Shown here: positions 34,988 to 42,902 of the stretch, one piece after another | How positions within the stretch are numbered: position 1 is the stretch's first letter | How the letters are laid out: each line of letters begins with the position of its first letter | Assembly (NCBI GenBank): GCA_023248745.1 | Contig: JAHFDZ010000012.1 | Coordinates: forward strand, 1-42,902 | DNA length: 42,902 bases | Direction: 5' to 3' | Source: Myxococcales bacterium | GTDB taxonomy: Bacteria > Myxococcota_A > Polyangia > Polyangiales > Polyangiaceae | Position numbers and translations under genes: made by a program | Notes under the pieces: generated by a model | What the model was told of the DNA's origin: nothing | Databases searched by the model: none | What the model saw: the letters and a program-made list of their open reading frames with translations, nothing else

Positions 34988-37055
34988 TCGTTTCGTAGCA
35001 GCTCTGTCGATCCTGATTTCAAGCGCGGATTGCACGCGCGAAGCGACCTCTTCCTGTCCAATCGTCGTTTGGTACAAGCCGGCAGCCGGCGTTACGGAGC
35101 AGGTACGCGCAGTGGGCGCGTGGAACGCTTGGGCGAGACCGGGCACTCCACTTCTTCCGGCGCAAGACGGTTGGTTGCGCGCACAAATCGATGCGCGAGA
35201 AGACGAGGTTGCCTACACACTGAGTGTCGCCGGATCCGAATTCATCAACCCGTTCGAGGCACTCACCACCAACGTCGATGGACGTGAGGTCTCAGTCTCG
35301 CGCAGATCGCAATGTGCAAACCCAACGCTGTCGGTCGTATCCATTGACACGCGCACGGGAACTGACGGCTTTTCGTCACTTGTAACGTTACAATATGTCG
35401 CCGCGAGCGACGGGGCGCCGCTCGTTTCGATTACCGAGGAGGGGGGCGCAAGCGCCGTCCTCGATGGGACGACTGCACGCGTGAACCTTTCGGGCCTGCG
35501 ACTAGGCAAGCACCGATTGCGGCTTCAAGCGCGAGACGCCAGTGGCCGAGTGGCATTACGCGATGCGTTTGTTTGGGCGGAGCCCCAATCACGCTCACTC
35601 GCGGATTGGGCGATCTATCAAGTCATGATCGATCGTTTTCGCGGCCCCAATGGCGATCCGCTCACAGCTCCTGCGCCAATGGCTGCGCGGGCAGGCGGGC
35701 ACCTTCGCGGCGTCACGCAGTTCATCGCGAGCGGAGAATTTGAAGCGTCGGGCTTCAACGCACTTTGGCTCTCGCCAGTTTATCGTAACCCTGTCGGTTC
35801 TTTTTTGGGGCTCGACGGCAAGATGCACGAGGGCTACCACGGCTACTGGCCAATCGCCGAGAGCGAGATTGATCCACGATTGGGAACCGACGCCGACCTG
35901 CGAGCACTCGTCGCGGAGGCGCACGCGCGCGGTGTTCGCGTGCTGCTCGACGTGGTGCCCAACCACGTCCACGAGGATCATCCGCTTGTTGCAGAGCAGC
36001 CAACTTGGTTTCGCGATCCATCAAAGTGTATTTGTGGCCAATCTTGTGATTGGGGGACCGCAATCGAACGCTGCGCGTTTGCCAGCTACCTCCCCGACGT
36101 CAATTGGGACGAGCCGAGCGCCCACGCGCGCTTCACCAACAGCACAGTCAACTGGATTGACCGTTTCGATCTCGACGGGCTTCGCATCGACGCCGTACCG
36201 ATGATGCCGAGAGGCGCATCCCGGCGTATCGCGCTCGCCGCGCGCGATCGATTTGAGCACACGAAGCACGACCTCTATCTACTTGGAGAGCACTTCACCG
36301 GCCCGGATGGATATGTCAACCTCCGGTACGATTTGGGGCCTTACGGCCTCAATGGTTCGTTCGACTTTCCACTCATGTGGGCGCTTCGCGGTGCGATCGC
36401 GGAGAAGTCAGGTTCGTTGACAAAAATCGCCGAAGCAATCGATCACGGGATCTCTGCTTGGGGCGACGCGCGTGCGACCATGGCCACGATGATTGGCAAT
36501 CATGACGTGCCTAGATTTTTGACCGTTGCAGCAGAGGGCGCCGACGGCGATCCGTGGAGCGCCGCGCCACAACCTTCGGAGCCAGAACCGTACGCAAAGC
36601 AAGCGCTCGCACTGGAACTTCTCTTTGCGCTACCTGGCGTACCTGTCGTTTACTACGGAGACGAGATCGCCCTCGCGGGCCATGCGGATCCAGACGCGAG
36701 ACGCGTAATGCCGAATGACAAGTTGCTGACCGATTTGCAACGCGGCGTACGTGAACGAGTGGCCCGCATCGCAAAGTTGCGCACGTGTTCCAGTTCACTG
36801 CGTCGAGGCGCGTATCGCACCGTCGCGGTAAGCGATGACTGGTGGGTCTTCGAAAGGCAGAGCGAGAGTGATCGGGCGCTCATCGTAGTCACGCGATCTC
36901 CGAAAGGACCTGAGGCGGTACCGACAAGTGGGCGATGGCGCGACGTGTTTTCAGGTGAGACGATCGTTGACAATGCAACCGTGAGTGAGCCTTGGAGATT
37001 GCACGTGCTCCTGCGTGAGGGAGACCCGTGTCTAGGTGTCGCGGGGCACCCGTGA
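34974..37055 (+). CDS. Secreted GH13 alpha-amylase family enzyme
   Basis: The protein is 693 residues. GH13 enzymes cut alpha-1,4 glucose chains. The start is TTG 34974, 14 bases inside the previous gene. An N-terminal hydrophobic stretch leads to Cys20, possibly a lipoprotein signal (SADC is a poor lipobox). An E-set/CBM48-like domain (about 30-110) and a second beta domain (118-200) precede the barrel. The catalytic motifs are intact: DVVPNH (326-331), GLRIDAV with nucleophile D406, LLGEHF with acid E439, and IGNHD with D511. The cysteines in SKCICGQSCDW suggest disulfides outside the cell. Confidence 0.92.
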   Translation: MQARSRFVAALSILISSADCTREATSSCPIVVWYKPAAGVTEQVRAVGAWNAWARPGTPLLPAQDGWLRAQIDAREDEVAYTLSVAGSEFINPFEALTTNVDGREVSVSRRSQCANPTLSVVSIDTRTGTDGFSSLVTLQYVAASDGAPLVSITEEGGASAVLDGTTARVNLSGLRLGKHRLRLQARDASGRVALRDAFVWAEPQSRSLADWAIYQVMIDRFRGPNGDPLTAPAPMAARAGGHLRGVTQFIASGEFEASGFNALWLSPVYRNPVGSFLGLDGKMHEGYHGYWPIAESEIDPRLGTDADLRALVAEAHARGVRVLLDVVPNHVHEDHPLVAEQPTWFRDPSKCICGQSCDWGTAIERCAFASYLPDVNWDEPSAHARFTNSTVNWIDRFDLDGLRIDAVPMMPRGASRRIALAARDRFEHTKHDLYLLGEHFTGPDGYVNLRYDLGPYGLNGSFDFPLMWALRGAIAEKSGSLTKIAEAIDHGISAWGDARATMATMIGNHDVPRFLTVAAEGADGDPWSAAPQPSEPEPYAKQALALELLFALPGVPVVYYGDEIALAGHADPDARRVMPNDKLLTDLQRGVRERVARIAKLRTCSSSLRRGAYRTVAVSDDWWVFERQSESDRALIVVTRSPKGPEAVPTSGRWRDVFSGETIVDNATVSEPWRLHVLLREGDPCLGVAGHP

Positions 37056-37393
37056 AGTGTCGGGGACGGAGTGGGGATCGGAGACTTCGCGTCGGAACGC
37101 ACGGCACGGGGATTGCTGTGGTGAATGGGCGCGCGCAGTTTTGCAGTAAGAAGTGGGACGAGTGGATGGGCGGGACTATCGACGGGGCGTGGTGATGCCA
37201 ACACCAACAATTTGCGGGTGCGTCGTTAAACCTGACTCAACAAAAAAGTGGCTCTTTTCGTTGCGGCAGTCATTTCGAGAAACCGGGGAATCCCGGGAGG
37301 AGAAATGTGTACGCCGACGCCGGGAAGCGAGTCGACGCAGGGCTATGTCCGCAACAGCCGCTGCGCGGTAACGGGGGGGCGGGACGGGGCGTG
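37056..37393. other. G-rich intergenic region between convergent genes
   Basis: About 340 bases hold no believable gene. The plus strand has repeated G-runs, including GGGGGGGCGGGACGGGG at 37373-37389, which can form a four-tract quadruplex just past the ABC gene stop. A small hairpin CCGGG-GAAT-CCCGG lies at 37283-37296. The open frames here are Arg-rich and lack a known motif. Confidence 0.5.
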
Positions 37394-38422
37394 TCAGTCC
37401 GTTAGATCCATCACCCGCGCCTCAAGCCCACGACCCTTACCGACGCCGCTGATCAACATCTGCCGCTGCAGCAGCACGCTCAGCGCGAACCCGATGACCA
37501 CCTCCGCTTCGACAAGTTTCTTGTCGAAATTGAGGACGAGCTCGTTACGCTCACCCTCAAAGATCACCGCGGTGACACCCGCAATCTCTCGCAGCGCTGG
37601 CAAAGGCAAGTCGCTCTCTGGAATACGGAACGTGTTGCCGCCGTGATCACGTCGGGACATTTTGAGCGTGATGCGCACTTCGCTCGAGGCTGCGGTGAGT
37701 TCGCTCATCTTACCGCTTGCGACCACGACACCTCGATCAAGAACAACCGCAAAATCACAAATCTCTTCGAGCTCTTGCAAGTTGTGACTTGAGATGATCA
37801 CCGTGGTTTTTCCGCGACGTGTTTTGACAAGCTGGCGCACCTCGTACGCGTTGCGTGGATCGAGCCCAGCCGTCGGCTCGTCGAGCAAGACGACCTCTGG
37901 CGAGCCCATCATGGCCTGGGCGAGCGCGACGCGCTTCGCCATACCGTGAGAGAGAGCGCCGCACCGGGTGCTCCACCAGTCAGCACCGCCCACTTCGACC
38001 AGTGCCTTCTTCGCGATCTCTTCAACCGCACCTGACTCAAGACCCTGCAACTTTGCGAGATGAGTCAGAAATTCGCCAACGGGATCGGACGCAGGAAGTT
38101 GGGCATCTTGCGGCAAGACGCCCAGCCGTCCGCGCAGCGCATCGACATTGCGCGGATCGAAGCCGAGCACATCAACGCTGCCTTCGTCGGGCTTCAAGTA
38201 ACCCGCCATCATCGAAAACGTCGTGGTCTTGCCCGCGCCATTGGGCCCGATAAGCCCATGAATACGCCTCGATCGCATGTGCATCGTCGCGCGATCGACG
38301 GCAACTTTGCTCCCAAACTGCTTGCGCACGCCACGAACGTGAACTGCGGTTTCGCCATCATTTCGCTTCTTGGGCGACGGGGCGACGTCGGAACTCTCTC
38401 CAATCTCTTCTGCTTCGCTCAT
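37394..38422 (-). CDS. ABC transporter ATP-binding protein (ABC-2 exporter type)
   Basis: The protein is 342 residues from ATG 38422, which has GGAGGG 4 bases upstream and overlaps the permease stop (ATGA). Walker A is GPNGAGKT (59-66), the Q-loop is LPQDAQL, the signature is LSHGM (157-161) and Walker B is VVLLDEPTAG (177-186). A ~90-residue C-terminal extension with beta strands fits exporters of the gliding-motility/drug-export type. It powers the permease encoded just upstream. The substrate is unknown. Confidence 0.95.
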   Translation of the reverse strand: MSEAEEIGESSDVAPSPKKRNDGETAVHVRGVRKQFGSKVAVDRATMHMRSRRIHGLIGPNGAGKTTTFSMMAGYLKPDEGSVDVLGFDPRNVDALRGRLGVLPQDAQLPASDPVGEFLTHLAKLQGLESGAVEEIAKKALVEVGGADWWSTRCGALSHGMAKRVALAQAMMGSPEVVLLDEPTAGLDPRNAYEVRQLVKTRRGKTTVIISSHNLQELEEICDFAVVLDRGVVVASGKMSELTAASSEVRITLKMSRRDHGGNTFRIPESDLPLPALREIAGVTAVIFEGERNELVLNFDKKLVEAEVVIGFALSVLLQRQMLISGVGKGRGLEARVMDLTD

Positions 38423-39447
38423 ACGTCCCTCCATCGAAAGATCCCGACCGCTCCGCCTATCCACACGCCGACCGAACCGAGGCTCAACATTAAACCGATC
38501 AAATATTGATCAATTTTTGTGTCGAGCAGGTGCGTCACGTAACCGTACGGACAGACCATCTTGAGGAAGTCATTGTCCACGTTAACGCCAATGATCCAGA
38601 TGACGAACACCGCAAAAAAAGCCGCGAACGTTGTAAGCAACGAGAGAATCGGCACGCGCACGCTGGCGCTGATCAACGTCACAATTCCCATCCAGCCCGC
38701 TACCGCGGGCAGCACGCGCATCCACAGCTGAAAGCCCCAACTGACGCATGTGAAGAACGGCTCCTCGCCACGCGCAGCAATTGCAATCCACATGATGAAA
38801 TTCATGGCCAGCGTCGTGATCGCCACAGACACAAACAAGCCAAGGAACTTACCAAGCAGGAACGACCACCGACGCGAACGAGTCGCCCAAAAACGGTAGG
38901 CGCGGTATTGCAGGTCTGACGAGACTCCATCAAAGCCGAGGAGCGACACCAGTAGCGGAGACAGCCACACCGAGACGAAAAGCACCATGACAAGCGACAT
39001 CGGCGCGCGGCCTAAGTACGCGGCAACCGAGGGTGCGAGGCCAGCTTCTTCGTAGACCGCAGTATTGAACTTCTTTAGATCTTCGGCGGTTACTTTTATC
39101 TCGGCCGGCTTGCTTGCTTCGCCCGGTGGCTTGCCGGGAGTTGTTGGCCGATGGCTCCCGCTACTTCCATTTCCACGCGGCGGCGCATTCCTTTGCAACG
39201 GATCGAGCGCCGGCGCGCCCGAGCCATCGGGCGGCAGATTCTCTTGCTGCATCTGCTCTTGCATCTGCTGCTGCAGCTTCGCTTGCTGCTCGATCTTGCT
39301 CCGAACCTTCTCGGAGCCGCTCAAGATGAAGGTGAATGCAACGCCGCCCATGATGGTGAGCACGGCAAGCAAGATTCCCTTCACGCTACGGAAGTTCTTT
39401 TTCACTTCACGGTTTGCGATCAGGGCCACTTCGACGGCAGGGTTCAC
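38419..39447 (-). CDS. ABC-2 type permease
   Basis: The protein is 342 residues from GTG 39447, which has GGAGG 8 bases upstream; TTG 39453 is too close to that site. One helix (about 24-43) is followed by a Gln-rich coiled segment (about 55-70) and a Pro/Gly/Ser-rich loop (72-118), which should face outside, then about five more helices. This layout fits ABC-2/NatB-like exporters. It is coupled to the ATPase by a four-base overlap. The substrate is unknown. Confidence 0.92.
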   Translation of the reverse strand: MNPAVEVALIANREVKKNFRSVKGILLAVLTIMGGVAFTFILSGSEKVRSKIEQQAKLQQQMQEQMQQENLPPDGSGAPALDPLQRNAPPRGNGSSGSHRPTTPGKPPGEASKPAEIKVTAEDLKKFNTAVYEEAGLAPSVAAYLGRAPMSLVMVLFVSVWLSPLLVSLLGFDGVSSDLQYRAYRFWATRSRRWSFLLGKFLGLFVSVAITTLAMNFIMWIAIAARGEEPFFTCVSWGFQLWMRVLPAVAGWMGIVTLISASVRVPILSLLTTFAAFFAVFVIWIIGVNVDNDFLKMVCPYGYVTHLLDTKIDQYLIGLMLSLGSVGVWIGGAVGIFRWRDV

Positions 39448-39476
39448 TGGCAATGCCTCCGCTCAAGAGAGCAACG

Positions 39477-39521
39477 AACAAAACAAAAGCGCGCGACCTA
39501 CCCTATCTCGGCAGGTCGCGC
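39477..39521 (-). terminator. Rho-independent terminator after the MYXO-CTERM protease gene
   Basis: On the minus strand GCGCGACCT (39521-39513) pairs with AGGTCGCGC (39499-39491) around a 13-base loop, and GCTTTTGTTTTGTT follows. The 9-bp stem is perfect and GC-rich, about 55 bases after the protease stop. It separates that gene from the ABC permease. Confidence 0.88.
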
Positions 39522-39575
39522 ATGTCATCGCGTGCTTGTGGCTATCTAAAGCTGCGATGCGCTCGCGGGTTCGCC

Positions 39576-41924
39576 TTAGCGCGATCGCTTACGGCGCAAT
39601 AACGCAGCCATGACGCCAGTAAATCCGAACAGCGCCAGCCATCGCGGCGTTTCAACAGGTCGTTGCGTTGCGGTGACACAAGCGCAGCCACCTGCCGCGG
39701 GCGGAGTTGGTGCTGGGCCGTCTGGCGTTTGCTCTTCTGGCACAGGAAGCGGCGTGTAGGCAACCGTCAAGTTACCTACTTGTCCATTTGATTGACCACT
39801 ATTGCCAACCTGAACGTAAACTGAGGTCACACCCTCGGGTACGTCGAACTCTACGGTAGACTTCGCGCCCGTGGTTGGAAGTGTGTCGCCCTTGTACGTC
39901 GCATCGGCGTTGCTCGAAAGCGTACCGTGGGTGGTCCACTGCAAAGGCTCGTCGTACTTGACGAAGAGAACAGGCGCGAACGGTGTTCCGCCACCGCCGA
40001 AGATGCCGCCCGCAAAGGCTGCTTCGCTGCGACTTGTGAATGACACCGAGACCGTCGCCGCGTTGGTCACATCGAGCTTCGCTTGGAACGAACCCGGTGC
40101 GATTTTGGCCGAGCCAACGTACGGCGTTCCGTAGGTCGAAAATCCGAGGGTCTCAAAGCCGGAACCCTTGGGCGGATTAATCGGTCCACTCTTCGCGTCG
40201 AAAATACGCGTGCACCCCGGAAGGACACCGCGCGATGTCATCTCAGTTTCGAGTGCCGTCGCACTTGCTGGCAAATCGGTCTTGAGTACTTCGATCACCA
40301 ACTTGACGAAATCCCCATAGCCAAGGTTGCCCCTTGCCGCCGTTGAACGCATCGCCTTGTAAACGCTAACGTCGTACTTCTTCTTGTCGGCATCGCTTGT
40401 CAGCGCCTTGCGCGCCTTCCAAAGGCCACCCGAAAAGAGCGTCGAGTCGTAGTGAACTTCGCCCGCAATGTTGCCCGGACACGAATCGTTGTTGTCGAGT
40501 TCGCGCATCGACGTTCTTCCAGATGCAAGATCAGTTGACGCGTACTCGCCCAAATTTCCGTCGCCTGTAATTGCTGATGAGAAGAAGTCCGCAAGGCCCT
40601 CGTTCATTGCGCCTTCAGAATCGAAGAGACCGTAAGCATCCACGAATGCGCTGCCCAAACGAAGTGTCTGGTTGACCACTGCGTGCGTGAACTCGTGATA
40701 GATGACGTCGCCATCGTACGAATAGTCACGCTGAGGCCCTTGGCCGAACCACATCGAGCCGCCCTTGAAGCCGTAGATCGATTCGAAAATTTCGCTCTGA
40801 CCGCCTGAGCCTCCGGGCTGGAAAAACGCGTTCGAAAATGGATCGAGCGGCTGGGTTGGATCTGCAACCTTCGCAAGATCAAACGTGCTGAAGCCCGCAG
40901 GGATCATCAGATTCGAGATGGTGCGAAACGGCTTATCTGAAACGACTTGCGCATCGGGCACGCCCTGCAAATCGCGGAAGAACTGATATGCGCGCGCGGC
41001 GTGGTAGAACATCGAAACTTCGGAAAACTTGTCGCTGCGCGAAGGGGCTTCCTTGGTCTTCGGCTCTGTGGCCAAGCTGTCGACCGGCGTATAGTTGAAG
41101 TTGCCATCGGCATCGGCTTCGGCGTCTTGCGTGAGCGAGCAGATGTGCGCTGTGATCGAAATGCCGAGATTGACGGTTTGAACTTCGCCCTTGTCGACAC
41201 AGTTAAGCGACTTGATGAAGTCGTTCTCGAGCTTCAAGTTGCCCGAATCTCCTTTTGCGGTCGGATCCATCGGCAGTGGGAGCGAAGCGAGCTGCGAAAC
41301 GGATGGGTTCGTTGGATACATGCTCGCTTTCGCGAACACGAGCCCTTCGCGCGCGGCAAGAAGAACGCCGGTCTGCGCATCAACCGTAAACGTCGGCGAC
41401 GTTGGGATGCCCGGAATTTGCGGCGGCACAACAACATAGACAAGGCGTGCACCTTCTCGTGTATCGGCAATCGCGAGGTAGGCATCTTTCGCCGACGTCG
41501 GCAAAATCGTAAACTTTGCCACCGCTGCAACGGCCGCCTCACGCGTGACGGATGGAACGGTCGACGATGGGAGTTCGTCCAAGAGCTGATCGGAAACTGT
41601 CTTGACGTTTCCGTTCTTGTCGAGTCGCACCACAGCAACGGCTCCGAGAACGGGAAGATCGTGATGCGTCTGCTCGAAGCGAACGATGCGATCTCCATCC
41701 GAGAAGCGATCAATGCGCGTTGTAGAGAGCACCGACCGCGTCAGTTCAGGTCTCATCGCGGTTAGCGCAAAGCGTGCTCGACCCGACGTATCCGTCGGGG
41801 CCAGACGCATATCGACGCCAGGCGAGGCTACAAATAGCGGGCGCACTCCAACGGTAGCCGCCTGCGCCGACGAAGACACCAGCAACGCTCCGAGCGCGAG
41901 CCCGCGGAATAACGACTTTCGCAT
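39576..41924 (-). CDS. Secreted metalloprotease with MYXO-CTERM sorting tail
   Basis: The protein is 782 residues with a signal peptide (1-22). A propeptide (about 60-200) has the FTP/PepSY-like pattern. The catalytic zinc motif is HEFTH at 410-414, with ligand E442 in NEGLADF, so it belongs near the M4/M36 gluzincins. A beta domain (about 620-730) resembles a bacterial pre-peptidase C-terminal domain. The tail has a Pro-rich linker, GGCAC (745-749), a membrane helix and RRKRSR, as in MYXO-CTERM sorting. It should be exported, cut and held at the cell surface. ATG 41924 has GGGAG 8 bases upstream. Confidence 0.93.
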   Translation of the reverse strand: MRKSLFRGLALGALLVSSSAQAATVGVRPLFVASPGVDMRLAPTDTSGRARFALTAMRPELTRSVLSTTRIDRFSDGDRIVRFEQTHHDLPVLGAVAVVRLDKNGNVKTVSDQLLDELPSSTVPSVTREAAVAAVAKFTILPTSAKDAYLAIADTREGARLVYVVVPPQIPGIPTSPTFTVDAQTGVLLAAREGLVFAKASMYPTNPSVSQLASLPLPMDPTAKGDSGNLKLENDFIKSLNCVDKGEVQTVNLGISITAHICSLTQDAEADADGNFNYTPVDSLATEPKTKEAPSRSDKFSEVSMFYHAARAYQFFRDLQGVPDAQVVSDKPFRTISNLMIPAGFSTFDLAKVADPTQPLDPFSNAFFQPGGSGGQSEIFESIYGFKGGSMWFGQGPQRDYSYDGDVIYHEFTHAVVNQTLRLGSAFVDAYGLFDSEGAMNEGLADFFSSAITGDGNLGEYASTDLASGRTSMRELDNNDSCPGNIAGEVHYDSTLFSGGLWKARKALTSDADKKKYDVSVYKAMRSTAARGNLGYGDFVKLVIEVLKTDLPASATALETEMTSRGVLPGCTRIFDAKSGPINPPKGSGFETLGFSTYGTPYVGSAKIAPGSFQAKLDVTNAATVSVSFTSRSEAAFAGGIFGGGGTPFAPVLFVKYDEPLQWTTHGTLSSNADATYKGDTLPTTGAKSTVEFDVPEGVTSVYVQVGNSGQSNGQVGNLTVAYTPLPVPEEQTPDGPAPTPPAAGGCACVTATQRPVETPRWLALFGFTGVMAALLRRKRSR

Positions 41925-42098
41925 AAAACAACTCCCTTCCGAGAAGCGCGCCGCCTTTGAGGGACGCGGCGCGCAAGCTGCCTCGAAAGCGGAGGTGGCT
42001 CAACCTGTGAGGCCCATTTCTTCCGGGATGAGACGGCGTTGAAAGATTAGCGGCCCCGAAAGGCAGGGGGCTTTGCTATCTGGCGCCAGCCGCCGTCG

Positions 42099-42872
42099 CT
42101 AAACCGTGATTTCGACTCTCAAAAGGTTACGGCCGATGAACAAATAGTCACCGTGCACGAGATCTTGGTCGCCTTTAATGCGGACGAACGTCCCATTTCG
42201 GCTTCCCAAGTCGGCAACGGTAATCTTGCCGTTGTCGAGCGCGATACGGCAATGCGATGAGCTTACGAAGTGATCGTCGATGAAGCACATGTCCGCGCCT
42301 TCACGGCCCACCGTTACGGACTCTCCACGAACGACCGCGGCACCGTCAACGCCGCCCTCGAGAACTTGAATGACCCGCAACTGCCCGGGATGATGGGGCG
42401 ACGTGTAGTAGGTCACGCCATCGGCGTCGTGATTGGAAGCCGCAGCGACGAGATCGACCCGAAGGAGTTGCTCTCCAACGTAGACGAAATCGCCGGACGA
42501 CAGAGTGGCTGGTTCGCGAACGCGGAGAAATACACCGTTGTGCGATTCTTCGTCACGCGCCACAAGATGTCCCTCGCGGTAAAACAAGTTCGCGTGTCGC
42601 GGCGACACATACGGATCATCGCCGAGCACAAGGTGCCCGCTCCGGCCAATCACGTGCTCGTCGGCGTTGAGTTGATAGCTCACACCCTCAACACCTTCGC
42701 CGCGCACAAAGACGACCTTCGCGCGACCGGGAGTTTGTAACGCCCCGTAGTACGAAGTCTTCATCGCGAGCACGTCGCTAGGAACAGCTGCTCCGCAGCG
42801 ACCGCAAAATTTGTGGCCCGTGGGTACGGGTGTCGAACACGACTTGCAGACGAACAGCTTCGCTTGCTCCAT
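42099..42872 (-). CDS. Zinc-ribbon protein with two FHA domains
   Basis: The protein is 257 residues. A zinc ribbon has Cys9, Cys12, Cys23 and Cys26. Two FHA domains follow (about 52-140 and 165-257). The first has GRSGHLVLGDDPYVSPRHA, the second GREGADMCFIDDHFVSSSHC and DLGSRNGTF. Each keeps the Arg, Ser and His needed to bind phosphothreonine, and the final NGTF is complete in the second only (first: NGVF). It is a likely signalling adaptor for a Ser/Thr kinase encoded elsewhere. GAGGAG lies about 10 bases before ATG 42872. Confidence 0.92.
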   Translation of the reverse strand: MEQAKLFVCKSCSTPVPTGHKFCGRCGAAVPSDVLAMKTSYYGALQTPGRAKVVFVRGEGVEGVSYQLNADEHVIGRSGHLVLGDDPYVSPRHANLFYREGHLVARDEESHNGVFLRVREPATLSSGDFVYVGEQLLRVDLVAAASNHDADGVTYYTSPHHPGQLRVIQVLEGGVDGAAVVRGESVTVGREGADMCFIDDHFVSSSHCRIALDNGKITVADLGSRNGTFVRIKGDQDLVHGDYLFIGRNLLRVEITV

Positions 42873-42902
42873 CTCGGGCTATCTCCTCAGGAAAAAAACT
42901 AC

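Noticed and set aside
37248-37646. Plus-strand frame with good ribosome site (GGAGGAG) at the G-rich gap
   Set aside because: It runs antisense into the ABC ATP-binding gene and its product has no natural protein pattern.

Overview
The window looks like chromosomal DNA of a Myxococcota (former Deltaproteobacteria) bacterium. The main pointers are a MYXO-CTERM-like sorting tail on a secreted protease, a two-receiver PATAN/DUF4388 response regulator, a zinc-ribbon double-FHA protein, Cys/Asp/Gly-rich lipoproteins, and many secreted or lipid-anchored proteins of unknown role. No phage, insertion sequence or CRISPR array is visible. The species assignment is an inference from these protein types only.

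Region by region: (1) 1-3.3 kb holds the truncated end of a secreted CARDB-like protein, a small ExbB/TolQ-core membrane protein with a Cys-rich lipoprotein, an unknown 190-residue protein, and tRNA-Ser(GGA). Three direct copies of a ~37-bp repeat separate these units. (2) 3.4-10.9 kb is a minus-strand block: a lipoprotein with three thioredoxin-like domains fused to FKBP, a lipoprotein with a degenerate sulfatase domain, and a two-receiver response regulator with a transmembrane anchor. (3) 11-14.8 kb is a tightly overlapping plus-strand operon: Eis-like acetyltransferase, polytopic membrane protein, exported protein, membrane-anchored gluzincin peptidase. It is followed by a lipoprotein hydrolase, a convergent VWA lipoprotein and pcnB. 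(4) 19-23.3 kb is a minus-strand run: folE-like gene, an overlapping SDR gene, a YyaL/DUF255 thioredoxin-like protein and serine acetyltransferase. (5) 23.4-27.3 kb has class III alcohol dehydrogenase, an XRE-cupin regulator with a perfect palindromic operator, a divergent SDR plus QueA-like operon, and a DUF2203 protein. (6) 27.4-31.4 kb has an orphan MlaE permease with a lipoprotein, a lipoprotein with a dead metalloprotease motif, an AraC regulator and a 38-residue membrane protein. (7) 31.4-37 kb has a membrane-anchored Ig-like protein with a secreted esterase, an orphan cytochrome b (SdhC-type) and a secreted GH13 amylase. (8) 37-42.9 kb has an ABC-2 exporter pair, a MYXO-CTERM metalloprotease with an intrinsic terminator, and the double-FHA protein.

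Much of the window serves the envelope: redox folding, proteolysis, hydrolysis, lipid transport and export. The least explained parts are the repeat-bounded cassettes beside tRNA-Ser, the XRE-cupin/SDR/QueA-like unit with its operator, and the FolE-like protein that keeps zinc and guanine-binding residues but lacks most triphosphate-binding ones. Several enzymes appear to have lost catalytic residues (sulfatase-like, metalloprotease-like), which suggests repurposed binding domains.
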